Shown here piece by piece: positions 8,094 to 16,225 of a stretch of DNA of 64,000 nucleotides. The notes beneath the pieces are model-generated. The model saw only the letters and a list, made by a program, of their open reading frames with translations, had not been told where the DNA came from and did not search any database. Origin of the DNA: an uncultured Oscillibacter sp. (lineage in GTDB: Bacteria; Bacillota; Clostridia; Oscillospirales; Oscillospiraceae); the NCBI GenBank assembly GCA_910588005.1, contig CAJUQM010000007.1, forward strand, positions 11,720-75,719, in the 5' to 3' direction. Both the position numbers and the translations under genes were made by a program. The first letter of the stretch is position 1; the number at the start of each line of letters is the position of its first letter.

Positions 8094-9575
8094 CTACTCT
8101 TCCAGGGCAATGGTGCAGCGCCAGAAGAGGAAATTGTCCGCCTTGGCATCATCTACCGGGACTGCCAGTCCGGAGTCCCCGTTCACATAGAAGTTCCGGC
8201 TCTCCACCTCCCAGGTGATGACGGCGCCGTTTTTTCGGACGGTGAAGCCGTTCTCCCAGTCTGCGCCCACCAGATCGCTGACCAGACCCTTCCTGGCGGA
8301 GGTCCAGAGGGGGGTGTTCTCCCGGGACCAGGCCAGGGCCGTGGCCGCCGCGGTGATGTCGTAGACGGGAATGTAAATCCACTCCTCCGTATTCTCCAGG
8401 GACCGCTCCCAGGTGACGGCCCGCACCGCCCCGTTTTCCAGGGTGTAGCGAAAATCGTGGTTCCGACGCCAACTGGCGCCCGTGCCCGTCACAATAACAC
8501 CAGGCGGGTCCGGCGCTCTCTTCCACGCGCCCGCCTCGTCCAGAATCCAGGTGGGGGAGGAGAGGATATAAACGGCCTGGCGGTTGTAATTCTCCGCAAA
8601 CTCCGCCACGGTCAAATCCCCCCGGTTGGGGGGCAGCTGGGAGTAGCTGTTGGCCGCCTCCCCGCACACCGAAATCAGCGCTGCCGCCAGGACAAAGGCC
8701 CCGATGTGCCGCAGAGGGCGGAAGGGAGCCGCCGTATAGGCGGTGTCCACATCCCAGGGCTGCGGCTCGTCGTTCCAGCAGCGGTTGGCGGTGCGGAACA
8801 TCTGAATCCAGGACCAGATGGGAATAAAGGCGCCCTTGCCGTACCACAGCAGCAGCAGGTGCCGGGTGAAGCCCTCGGAATAGGAGAGCCTCTCTCCGCT
8901 TGTCCCGGTGATCCGCAGGCCCAGCAGGGCCTTGCCGGGGGTGGTGCCGAAGAGGCGCAGCAGCAGCGGCTCCAGGAAGAGCCAGATCACCTCGACGGCA
9001 AACTGGATTGCCAGCCCGTTGGCCAGGGAGGGGTTGCGGCCCGTCAGGGCGATGGCCGCGATAAGAACGAGTGTCAGCCCCCACTCGTCGAACAGGCGGG
9101 CCAGCAGCCGCCGGGTGAGACCGGTATACACCGGTAGAGCGTCCGATGCCGGGAGGGCGGGAGCAGGCGGAGCCTTCCACCATACCTCCCCGGCTGCGGG
9201 AGGCAGGGCCGGAGCATCCAGCGCCGTCAGGTATGTCCCTGGGTCCAGGGTCTCAAAGGTTTCGCCAGACTGGCGCAGCTGGCCGCAGACCTGTGCGACC
9301 CGTTCCAGCGCTTCCCGCTCTCCGCCCAGGGCGGCCAGACGGCGGTCCAGAGCCTCGGACAGGCTCCGGGAGCCGCCTTGCAGCGCCTTCAGCTCCTCGA
9401 TGGGAACGCCCAGCCGCCGCAGAAGCTTGACCCTCTCCAGAACCGCTAGGTCCGCCTCGCTGTAGTCCCGGTAGCCGTTTTTCGCTCTGGCGGGGCGCAG
9501 CAAGCCCTCCGCCTCATAATAGCGGATGTTGGCCCGGGGCACGCCGGAGCGGGATTCTATCTCCTTACTGGTCAT
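8094..9575 (-). CDS. MerR-type DNA-binding domain fused to an RDD membrane domain
   Basis: The 493-residue protein starts with a MerR winged helix (about 1-70: TSKEIESRSGVPRANIRYYEAEGLL, then YRDYSEADLAVLERVKLLRRLG) and a short coiled region at about 75-105. From about 150 an RDD domain follows (RRLLARLFDEWGL, two hydrophobic helices, TTPGKALLGLRI near 225-236). Another helix near 290 and a roughly 180-residue hydrophilic tail complete the chain. It therefore looks like a membrane-anchored transcription factor whose last part may lie outside the cell and sense a signal. The ligand is unknown. The ATG has GGAGGAG upstream. A partial dyad GACA-N9-TGTC lies at 9594-9610 just before the gene. Confidence 0.85.
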   Translation of the reverse strand: MTSKEIESRSGVPRANIRYYEAEGLLRPARAKNGYRDYSEADLAVLERVKLLRRLGVPIEELKALQGGSRSLSEALDRRLAALGGEREALERVAQVCGQLRQSGETFETLDPGTYLTALDAPALPPAAGEVWWKAPPAPALPASDALPVYTGLTRRLLARLFDEWGLTLVLIAAIALTGRNPSLANGLAIQFAVEVIWLFLEPLLLRLFGTTPGKALLGLRITGTSGERLSYSEGFTRHLLLLWYGKGAFIPIWSWIQMFRTANRCWNDEPQPWDVDTAYTAAPFRPLRHIGAFVLAAALISVCGEAANSYSQLPPNRGDLTVAEFAENYNRQAVYILSSPTWILDEAGAWKRAPDPPGVIVTGTGASWRRNHDFRYTLENGAVRAVTWERSLENTEEWIYIPVYDITAAATALAWSRENTPLWTSARKGLVSDLVGADWENGFTVRKNGAVITWEVESRNFYVNGDSGLAVPVDDAKADNFLFWRCTIALEE

Positions 9576-9634
9576 CTTATCATCTCCTCCAGAGACAACT
9601 GTAAACTGTCAAGTAACTTCCATGTCAAGCGTTT

Positions 9635-10042
9635 TCAGCGTTTTTGGGCGGAAAATTCCGAGGCCTCCCGAATCCAGCCCAGCAGCTCCCCGTCTATCTC
9701 CTCCGCCGAGCCGATGACGATATGGTGCGTCCAGCGGTCCGGGTAGGGTTCCAGGGCGGCGTCCACCCGGGGGGAGTCCAGCCGGAAGGGCAGGCCTATA
9801 GTAACCGTGAGGAAGGGGCTGGGCCGCGCCGCCGCCCGCCGGGCGGGCAGCAGGGAGGCGAAGGCAAAGTTTCGCCGGTTGGAAAAGGAGATTTGGGTTT
9901 TCTGTACCCGGATGCGGGTCTCCGGGAGTTCCGCCAAGATCCGCTCCTCCAGGGTCAGATACAGCGGCAGGGACAGGGGACTCTCCCGAAAGAAAAGGGG
10001 TGTGTCCGGATGCGCCGGCTGGCAGGGGGAATTTTGTTTCAT
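9635..10042 (-). CDS. DUF5655-domain protein
   Basis: A 135-residue cytosolic protein. The blocks RIRVQKTQISFSNRRNFAFAS, GLPFRLDSPRV and the DRWTHHIVIGSAEEIDGELLGWIREA ending are typical of DUF5655, an uncharacterised family found in many clostridia. The sequence gives no catalytic motif. GAGCGG rather than a good AGGAGG precedes the ATG, so the exact start is less sure. It lies about 60 bp upstream of the MerR-RDD gene on the same strand. Confidence 0.8.
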   Translation of the reverse strand: MKQNSPCQPAHPDTPLFFRESPLSLPLYLTLEERILAELPETRIRVQKTQISFSNRRNFAFASLLPARRAAARPSPFLTVTIGLPFRLDSPRVDAALEPYPDRWTHHIVIGSAEEIDGELLGWIREASEFSAQKR

Positions 10043-10235
10043 AAAAACCGCTCCTTTGGCTCAGTAGAGGGCATGCGCCGCCGGATAGTACCCTCCGGTT
10101 ATGCGCGGCAGCCTAAAATTCTCATTTAAGATCATTTTAACACATTGAGCCGTTCCAGGCAATGGGAGAAGCCTCTGCCGCCTTTTACCGCTTGCACTGC
10201 CGCGTTTAGGCGTTGGCAATCTCACCAATTCAAGA

Positions 10236-10264
10236 TTGAAGCGCAGAGTTCTCCATGATATAAT
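10236..10264 (+). promoter_or_regulatory. Promoter of the DUF3788 gene
   Basis: TTGAAG (10236-10241), 17 bp, TATAAT (10259-10264), 35 bp before the start codon. A near-consensus housekeeping promoter. Confidence 0.75.
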
Positions 10265-10298
10265 CGAAACGACAAACAGAGTGTTCGGAGGAGATATT

Positions 10299-10712
10299 AT
10301 GCTTGAAAATATACCATCTCAATCTATTATGACTGAATTGCTCGGGAAACCCTTGTATGAAGTTTGGCAGGCGCTATGTTCGGCGATTGATGAAAAATAC
10401 GATATGGAACGGTTGTGGAATACTGGCGGCAAGAATTGGGACTATGAGTATAAATACCGCAGAGGCGGCAAGACGCTTTGCAGCCTATACGTTAAGAGTA
10501 ATTGCATTGGATTCATGATTATCTTTGGAAAAGATGAGAGAACAAAATTTGAAGAGATCAAGGATACTCTTTCTGATGCCGTTTGCAGGCAATATGATGG
10601 GGCAAAAACCTACCGTGACGGGAAATGGGTGATGTTTGAACCGGCCAATACGGCGGATTTTGATGATTACATGAGATTGTTGGCCATCAAAAGAAAACCA
10701 AATCGGAAATAA
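10299..10712 (+). CDS. DUF3788-like protein, AT-rich gene
   Basis: The 137-residue product has the DUF3788-like layout: a W-rich N-terminal half (LYEVWQALCSAID, TGGKNWDYEYKYRRGGKTLCSLY), a central FMIIFGKDERTKFEEIK block, and the DGKWVMFEPAN stretch near the end. Proteins of this kind are small, soluble and uncharacterised. The start used here is the ATG after GGAGGAGATATT; a longer frame extends upstream through the promoter and is unlikely. Codon use is clearly more AT-rich than in the neighbours, suggesting recent transfer. Confidence 0.75.
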   Translation: MLENIPSQSIMTELLGKPLYEVWQALCSAIDEKYDMERLWNTGGKNWDYEYKYRRGGKTLCSLYVKSNCIGFMIIFGKDERTKFEEIKDTLSDAVCRQYDGAKTYRDGKWVMFEPANTADFDDYMRLLAIKRKPNRK

Positions 10713-10777
10713 CCGTTCCGGCTGACCGGGCAGTTACCCATATTTGGCAGCGACATGAATCTGAAAAGGGAGACCTC

Positions 10778-10806
10778 TTGACATCTTCCCCAAAACGGCA
10801 TATACT
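10778..10806 (+). promoter_or_regulatory. Promoter of the thiamine-salvage operon
   Basis: TTGACA (10778-10783), 17 bp, TATACT (10801-10806), placed a few bases before the TPP riboswitch. Confidence 0.85.
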
Positions 10807-10811
10807 ACAAT

Positions 10812-10899
10812 CTGCAAGGGAGTCCCCGGAAGGGGGCTGAGAGGAGGGTGTTACCCCTCGACCTCACCTGATTTGGATCATGCCAACGTAGGGATGCAG
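10812..10899 (+). promoter_or_regulatory. TPP riboswitch (THI element)
   Basis: The conserved blocks are in order: P1 arm CTGCA, GGGGGCTGAGA, ACCTGATTTGGATCATGCCA, ACGTAGGGA and the closing TGCAG. This is the standard thiamine pyrophosphate aptamer. A strong terminator follows at 10937-10966, so TPP should stop transcription before tenA-thiZXY. Confidence 0.97.
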
Positions 10900-10936
10900 C
10901 TGTTCGCCGCGTGACGCGGCGGTTTTCGCGTAAGCG

Positions 10937-10966
10937 CGGGACGTCCCTGTGGGGACGTCCCGTTTT
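10937..10966 (+). terminator. Riboswitch-controlled terminator
   Basis: An 11-bp stem (10937-10947 with 10952-10962) is followed by TTTT. A second GC hairpin (GCGGGAA/TTCCCGC near 11019-11040) lies further down before tenA. Confidence 0.85.
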
Positions 10967-11098
10967 CATTTGCCGGAAGGTTTTTTCGGAAAATGAGAGC
11001 GAGATGCTTTCAATGCCGCGGGAAACCCTTTCTTCCCGCTGAGCCTTGCTTCCCCGTTTGGCAGCGGAGCGGCTTTTTACGCTTGAGGAGGAGATATT

Positions 11099-11758
11099 AT
11101 GACGGTTTCTCAGCGCCTGCGGGAGGCGGCCCGCCCCATCTGGGACCGGTGCCTCTCCCACCCCTTTGTCTTGGGATTGGGCGGCGGCACGCTGCCTGTG
11201 GAGAAATTTCAATATTTTATGCTCCAGGATTACCTGTACCTCTTTGACTATGCCCGGGTGTTTGCACTGGGGGTGGTGAAGGCCCGGGACGGGGCGCTGA
11301 TGCGTGTCTTTGCCCGGAATGTGGAGGCCATTTTGGATGGGGAGATGGAGATCCACCGGACCTATATGGCCCGGCTGGGGATTGCGGAAGAAGAGGTGCT
11401 GGCGGTGCGCCCGGCTTTGGACAATCTGTCCTACACCCACTACATGCTCTCTGCCGCCGGACGGGGCGGCCCTGCGGAGATCACGGCGTCGATTCTGGCC
11501 TGTTCTTGGAGCTATGCTGAGATTGGGCAGACACTGGCGAAGATTCCGGGGGCGGCGGACCACCCCTTTTACGGCGAGTGGATTCGGGGTTACGCCTCGG
11601 AGGACTATGCCGCAGCCAATCAGGCGCTGATCGATTTGATGGACCGCTTGGCGGCAAAGGCATCCGCAGAGCAGATGGCGGATCTTGAGGAGATTTTTGT
11701 CAATTGCAGCCGCTATGAGCTGGGCTTTTGGGACATGGCCTGGGAGATGCGCCCATGA
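11099..11758 (+). CDS. tenA: Thiaminase II / aminopyrimidine aminohydrolase TenA
   Basis: TenA hydrolyses aminopyrimidines derived from damaged thiamine to HMP. The 219-residue protein keeps the family's active-site residues at the positions of the Bacillus subtilis enzyme: Asp44 in MLQDYLYL, Cys135 in ILACSWSYAEIG and a glutamate (Glu207) in SRYELGFW. GAGGAGGAGATATT precedes the ATG. It is the first gene after the TPP riboswitch and its stop overlaps the thiZ start as ATGA, matching a salvage operon that imports formylaminopyrimidine-type precursors and processes them. Confidence 0.95.
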   Translation: MTVSQRLREAARPIWDRCLSHPFVLGLGGGTLPVEKFQYFMLQDYLYLFDYARVFALGVVKARDGALMRVFARNVEAILDGEMEIHRTYMARLGIAEEEVLAVRPALDNLSYTHYMLSAAGRGGPAEITASILACSWSYAEIGQTLAKIPGAADHPFYGEWIRGYASEDYAAANQALIDLMDRLAAKASAEQMADLEEIFVNCSRYELGFWDMAWEMRP

Positions 11759-12516
11759 AGGCCCTGGAGTTTGACCACGTCTCTTACCGGTATCCGGGTG
11801 AGGATTTCAGCATCGTCGACAATCTGAGCTTTGCTCTGGAGCAGGGGTCCTTTCACTGCGTCATTGGCGCCAGTGGGTGCGGCAAGAGCACCATTCTCCG
11901 GATGATCTGCGGATTGCTGCGGCCCGAGGCCGGGACCATCCGGGTGGGGGGCACGCCGATTGAGGAACAGTCCCACTACTGCGGTTATATGCCCCAGCGG
12001 GACCTGCTGCTGCCCTGGCGCACGGTGGGGGAGAACTTGGCCCTGCCCCTGGAGATCCGGGGCGGGTACACCCGGGCGGAGCGGAGAGAGCTGGCGGAGG
12101 CGGCGTTGGAGGACGTGGGCCTTGAGGGCTGCGGGGACAAGCTGCCCTCGGAACTCTCCGGCGGTATGCGGCAGCGGGCGGCCTTTGCCCGCACCATGCT
12201 GGCGGGCAGCGGCCTGCTGCTGCTGGACGAACCCTTTTCCGCGCTGGACTTCCTCACCCGCATCTCCATGCAGGAGTGGCTGCTGGCCCAATGGGAGAAG
12301 CACAAGAAAACCGTCCTCTTCATCACCCACGATGTGGAGGAGGCTGTCTTTCTCTCCGGCAGTGTGTTGGCCGTGGCCGGAACGCCCATTCGAAAGCTGG
12401 AGGAGTTCCCCGTTCCGGCGGCCGGTCCCCGGACCCGGGCGTGTCTGGCCCGGCCGGAGACGGTCTCCCTGCGGGAGGAGCTGATCGGGATATTGAGAGA
12501 GCAGGTGAGGCCATGA
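11755..12516 (+). CDS. thiZ: Thiamine-precursor ABC transporter, ATPase ThiZ
   Basis: A 253-residue nitrate/sulfonate/taurine-type ABC ATPase. Walker A is GASGCGKSTI, the Q-loop region MPQRDLLLPWRTV, the signature LSGGMRQRAAFAR, Walker B LLLLDEPFSALD and the H-loop FITHDVEEA. The start is the ATG overlapping the tenA stop; an upstream in-frame ATG inside tenA is ignored. With the permease and lipoprotein that follow it forms the ThiXYZ importer for the HMP moiety. Confidence 0.93.
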   Translation: MKALEFDHVSYRYPGEDFSIVDNLSFALEQGSFHCVIGASGCGKSTILRMICGLLRPEAGTIRVGGTPIEEQSHYCGYMPQRDLLLPWRTVGENLALPLEIRGGYTRAERRELAEAALEDVGLEGCGDKLPSELSGGMRQRAAFARTMLAGSGLLLLDEPFSALDFLTRISMQEWLLAQWEKHKKTVLFITHDVEEAVFLSGSVLAVAGTPIRKLEEFPVPAAGPRTRACLARPETVSLREELIGILREQVRP

Positions 12517-13268
12517 GGAAAACCGGCCGGAGCGCGCTGCCCGCGCTGACGTTTCTGTTTGCTCTGCTGATGGTGTGGCAGCTGGGCGCCATGAGAGTGG
12601 ACGCGGCCTATATCCTCCCCACGCCCATTCAGATTTTGATGCGGCTGTGGGAGCTGCGAGAACCCCTTTTCACCGTCCATCTGCCGGCCACTATGGCGGT
12701 GACGGGGCTGGGGCTTGTGATTTCCGTGGCGCTGGGGCTGGGCCTGGCGGCGGCTATGGACTGGAGTCCCCTGCTGCAAAAGTGTCTGTATCCCGTGGTG
12801 GTGGCCTCTCAAACCATTCCCACGACCGCGATTGCCCCGCTGTTTGTGCTGTGGTTCGGCTACGGGATTTGGAGCAAAGTGCTGGTGGCGGTGCTGATGA
12901 CCTTTTTCCCCATCACCATCACGGTGTACGACGGTTTTCGGTCCGCCAGAACGGAGATGGCGGAACTGCTGGAAACCTATGGCGCCACAAAGTGGGATGT
13001 CTTTCGGAAAATTAAAATCCCATGCGCCCTGCCCTATTTCTTCTCCGCTGTCAAAATGGCGGTGCCGATCGCCATTATTGGCGCCGCGATCGGTGAGTGG
13101 CTGGGCGCCCAGAGCGGCCTGGGCTACTTCTCCCGCCGGATGATGACCCAGCTGGACGGGGCGGGAGTGTTTGCCCCCATTGTGCTGCTCAGCGCCGTGG
13201 CGATGGCGGCCACAGGGGCGGTGGGGCTGGTGGAAAAGCGGGTTGTGAAATGGCGGGGAGAGAGCTGA
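12513..13268 (+). CDS. thiX: Thiamine-precursor ABC transporter, permease ThiX
   Basis: A 251-residue inner-membrane permease of the SsuC/ThiX type with about six hydrophobic helices. The EAA-type loop that contacts the ATPase is seen as ETYGATKWDVFRKIKIPCALP, followed by GAAIGEWLG. The ATG overlaps the thiZ stop (ATGA); longer in-frame extensions lie inside thiZ and are not used. Confidence 0.92.
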   Translation: MRKTGRSALPALTFLFALLMVWQLGAMRVDAAYILPTPIQILMRLWELREPLFTVHLPATMAVTGLGLVISVALGLGLAAAMDWSPLLQKCLYPVVVASQTIPTTAIAPLFVLWFGYGIWSKVLVAVLMTFFPITITVYDGFRSARTEMAELLETYGATKWDVFRKIKIPCALPYFFSAVKMAVPIAIIGAAIGEWLGAQSGLGYFSRRMMTQLDGAGVFAPIVLLSAVAMAATGAVGLVEKRVVKWRGES

Positions 13269-13336
13269 GGGAGAGACGCTCCGGCGGTTCCCCCCCGGCC
13301 AAATATACAGGTGACAGGATAAGGAGTTGGTTGTTT

Positions 13337-14365
13337 ATGAAGAAGTGTGCTGCTCTGCTGGCGGCGGCGGCGCTGCTGCTCTGCGGGTGCTCCGTGGGGA
13401 TCATCGGCGGAGCTGACGGTCCCACGCAGGTTGTTACCGGCGGCGGCAAAGAGGACCTGCGGGAGCTGGACGTGGTGCTGGACTGGTACCCCAACGCCCT
13501 CCACGCCTTTTTGTATGTGGCCATGGAGAAGGGCTACTATGCGGAGGAGGGGCTGAAGGTCAATATCCGCTTTCCCTCCAACGCCAACGATGCCATCTCC
13601 CTGGTGGCGGCGGGGAAGGCGGACATCGGGCTTTACTACCAGCAGGATGTGATTCAGGCCCGGGCCAACCAGGCCGTACCGGTGAAGTCCATCGGCGCGG
13701 TGGTGCAGGGACCGCTGAACATCGTCCTGTCTTTGAAGGAGAAGAATATCGCCTCCCCCAAGGACTTGGCGGGCAAAACCGTGGGCTATGCCGGAACGGA
13801 GCTGTCGGAAGTGCTGGTCCGCAGCATCATGGAGGACGTAGGTGCGGACAGCGGTGATGTGGCGATGGTCGATGTGGGCTTTGACCTTATGAGTTCCATG
13901 ACCACCGGCAGCGTGGACGCCACCATCGGATGCCTGAAAAATCACGAGGTCCCCCAGCTGATCGAGGAGGGCTTTGACGTCAGTTGGTTTGATTTGTACG
14001 ACTACGGTGTACCGGTCTACTATGAGGGCGTATTTCTGGCGGGCGACAGCGCCGTTGAAAACGACCGGGAGACCCTCTCGGCCTTTCTGCGGGCCAGCGC
14101 AAAGGGGTTCGCGGATATGAGGAGCGATCCGGAAGAGGCGCTGAAGATTCTTCTCTCCAACCAGAACGAGGAGAATTTCCCCCTGTCGGAGACCGTGGAA
14201 CGGTCCAGCATGGCGGTGCTTCTGCCTTTGATGGAGACGGAGGATGCGGAGTTTCTCACCCAGTCCGACGGCTGCTGGCAGGAGAATATCGACTGGATGC
14301 TCTCCCAGGGGCTGATTGAGACAGCCCCGGCCCTGGACGACGTGCGGGCGGAGATCCCATTCTGA
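13337..14365 (+). CDS. thiY: Thiamine-precursor binding lipoprotein ThiY
   Basis: A 342-residue NMT1/THI5-like solute-binding lipoprotein. The signal peptide runs to a lipobox LLLCGC, with lipidation expected at the Cys near residue 19. The binding domain starts at LDVVLDWYPNALHAFLYVAMEKGYY, the hallmark of formylaminopyrimidine/HMP-binding proteins. Between lipobox and domain sits VGIIGGADGPTQVV, which looks like a conserved motif of the oxaloacetate-decarboxylase beta subunit (see findings). AAGGAG precedes the ATG. Last gene of the TPP-controlled operon. Confidence 0.92.
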   Translation: MKKCAALLAAAALLLCGCSVGIIGGADGPTQVVTGGGKEDLRELDVVLDWYPNALHAFLYVAMEKGYYAEEGLKVNIRFPSNANDAISLVAAGKADIGLYYQQDVIQARANQAVPVKSIGAVVQGPLNIVLSLKEKNIASPKDLAGKTVGYAGTELSEVLVRSIMEDVGADSGDVAMVDVGFDLMSSMTTGSVDATIGCLKNHEVPQLIEEGFDVSWFDLYDYGVPVYYEGVFLAGDSAVENDRETLSAFLRASAKGFADMRSDPEEALKILLSNQNEENFPLSETVERSSMAVLLPLMETEDAEFLTQSDGCWQENIDWMLSQGLIETAPALDDVRAEIPF

Positions 14366-14429
14366 GGGAGGCGGGCGGCGGCCGGGGAGGAGCGCCCCGG
14401 CCCTGGGGCGCGAAAGTCTGTGCCGGGCC

Positions 14430-14458
14430 TTGCGTTTCCACACGGGCTGTGGTATACT
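14430..14458 (+). promoter_or_regulatory. Promoter of the guanine deaminase gene
   Basis: TTGCGT (14430-14435), 17 bp, TATACT (14453-14458), 26 bp before the purine aptamer. Confidence 0.7.
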
Positions 14459-14483
14459 GAAACACAGCCGGAGAAAAGTGAAC

Positions 14484-14551
14484 AGCTCATATAGTTTCGC
14501 TGTGATGGCGCGAAAGTTTCTACGGGGCCGCCTAAGGTCCTGCTATGAGTG
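14484..14551 (+). promoter_or_regulatory. Purine riboswitch, guanine type
   Basis: The 5' P1 arm CTCATA pairs with TATGAG at the 3' end. Between them are a P2 hairpin (TTTCGC/GCGAAA), the conserved joining segment GTTTCTAC, and a P3 hairpin (GGGGCC/GGTCCT with G-T pairs). The GG in loop 2 and CC in loop 3 needed for the loop-loop contact are present. The joining base before TATGAG is C, which in known aptamers selects guanine; the base before it is G rather than the usual A. Confidence 0.88.
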
Positions 14552-14552
14552 T

Positions 14553-14593
14553 CTTTCCGCAGGGGGAACCCTGCCGGGAAGGCGCTTTTCTTT
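14553..14593 (+). terminator. Terminator hairpin after the purine riboswitch
   Basis: A 12-bp stem with one bulged C (14553-14564 with 14569-14581, loop GGAA) followed by TTTTCTTTC. It begins right after the 3' arm of P1, as expected for a riboswitch expression platform. Confidence 0.8.
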
Positions 14594-14621
14594 CTGCAAA
14601 ATTTCGGAAGGAGTTGTTGTC

Positions 14622-15899
14622 ATGGCTTTGACGGTTTTGAAGGGTACCATTGTCTCCGCCCCGGCCCTGGGGCGGCTGGAGGTTGTCAAAGGCGGCTATC
14701 TTGTGGCGGAGGACGGCGTGGTCAGGGGGGTGTTTTCCGCCCTGCCGGAGCGGTACGCCGGGGCGGCGGTGGAGGACTTCGGTGACGCGCTGGTCCTCCA
14801 GTCTCTGGCGGATTTACACCTCCATGCCCCCCAGTATCCCATGATGGCTGTGGGGATGGACCTGCCTCTGCTGGATTGGCTGAACACCTATGCGTTTCCC
14901 ACGGAGGCCCGGTACGCCGACCTGGACTATGCCCGGGAGGTCTACCGGCGGCTGGCCAGGGACCTTGTCGAAAACGGAACGACCCGGGTGTGCATGTTTT
15001 CCTCCCTTCACCGGCAGGCCACGCGCATTTTGATGGAGGAGCTGGAAAGAGCCGGAGTTACGGGATATGTGGGTAAGGTGAATATGGACCGCAACGGTGC
15101 GCCGGATCTTCAGGAGACCACGGAGGAGTCTATGGCGGAGACGCTGCGGTGGCTGGAGGAGTGCCGGGATTTTCGCCTTGTCAAGCCCATGGTGACGCCG
15201 CGGTTCACCCCCTCCTGCACCGATGAATTGATGGACTTTTTGGGAAAGCTGGCGGCGGAGAGGGGGCTGCCGGTTCAGTCTCACCTGTCGGAAAACCGGG
15301 CGGAGATCGCCTGGGTGGCGGAGCTGCACCCGGACTGTGGACAGTACTGGGAGACCTACGCCAAGTACGGCCTGTGGAATGCGCGTACCCTGATGGCCCA
15401 CTGTGTCTGGAGCGATGAGCGGGAGCGGCGGGCTATGAAGGACGCCGGCGTCACCGCGGTCCACTGCGCGGACTCCAATCAGGTCCTCTGCTCCGGCGTG
15501 GCCCCGGTGCGGGCGATGCTGGACGAGGGGATGAAGGTGGCCCTGGGAACCGATGTGGCCGGCGGGTCCTCTCTGAGCATGTTCGACGCGGCGGCGGCAG
15601 CCATCGGAGCGTCCAAGTCCCGCCGGATTCTGGACGGCGGGGAGACGGGGCTTTTAAACGCGGCGGAGGCCTGGTATCTGGCCACCTCTGCGGGGGCCGC
15701 GTTCTTTGGGGCCGCTCCGGGCTTTGCCCCGGGCGGCGCCCTTCATGCCCTGGTACTGGATGACAGCCGGCTGCTCCAGCCCCATCCTCTGACGCCGGAG
15801 GAGCGCCTGGAGCGGTGCCTGTACGTCCGGCAGCCCGGAGCGGTCCGGGCGGTGTGGAGCGCGGGACGGAAGGTGTTCTCCGCGGAACTGTCCACATGA
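14622..15899 (+). CDS. guaD: Guanine deaminase
   Basis: A 425-residue amidohydrolase that deaminates guanine to xanthine. Metal and substrate motifs are LADLHLHAPQYP near 66-77, the NTYAFPTEARYADLDYA block typical of guanine deaminases, QSHLSEN, MAHCVWSD and GTDVAGGSS. GGAAGGAG lies upstream of the ATG chosen; a longer in-frame extension runs back through the riboswitch and is rejected. It is transcribed alone from a riboswitch-controlled promoter. Confidence 0.95.
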   Translation: MALTVLKGTIVSAPALGRLEVVKGGYLVAEDGVVRGVFSALPERYAGAAVEDFGDALVLQSLADLHLHAPQYPMMAVGMDLPLLDWLNTYAFPTEARYADLDYAREVYRRLARDLVENGTTRVCMFSSLHRQATRILMEELERAGVTGYVGKVNMDRNGAPDLQETTEESMAETLRWLEECRDFRLVKPMVTPRFTPSCTDELMDFLGKLAAERGLPVQSHLSENRAEIAWVAELHPDCGQYWETYAKYGLWNARTLMAHCVWSDERERRAMKDAGVTAVHCADSNQVLCSGVAPVRAMLDEGMKVALGTDVAGGSSLSMFDAAAAAIGASKSRRILDGGETGLLNAAEAWYLATSAGAAFFGAAPGFAPGGALHALVLDDSRLLQPHPLTPEERLERCLYVRQPGAVRAVWSAGRKVFSAELST

Positions 15900-15966
15900 G
15901 GAGCGGTGCCCCGGAGGGTTTGACCGGGGCTGCGGAGGCCGGCCGGATCTGAGATTCCGCGGCAAA

Positions 15967-16003
15967 ACAACGGGTGGGACATCTGGGATGCCCCACCCGT
16001 TGT
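15967..16003 (+). terminator. Terminator after guaD
   Basis: A perfect 12-bp stem (15967-15978 with 15992-16003) with a small inner CATC/GATG stem; the T-tract is weak. The rest of 15900-16225 contains only the metG promoter. Confidence 0.7.
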
Positions 16004-16118
16004 GAATTTCAGCGCCTTAATGTATCGGTCCTCCGCCGCTGAGAGAATTTTTTAAACAGGGCTTTAGAATTTTGCCGGTTTGGGAAAATAGGGCACGGGG
16101 GGACTGCGTTTCCGCCAC

Positions 16119-16147
16119 TTGATGCCTCCGGAAAAATATGCTATACT
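16119..16147 (+). promoter_or_regulatory. Promoter of metG
   Basis: TTGATG (16119-16124), 17 bp, TATACT (16142-16147), leaving a leader of about 70 nt without a T-box. Confidence 0.75.
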
Positions 16148-16225
16148 GAACAATACTGCAAAACCGCACTGGCGAATTCCGGCACCCTTTCATTCGGGGC
16201 CGCCGCTGAAAAGGAGAGACGCCCT

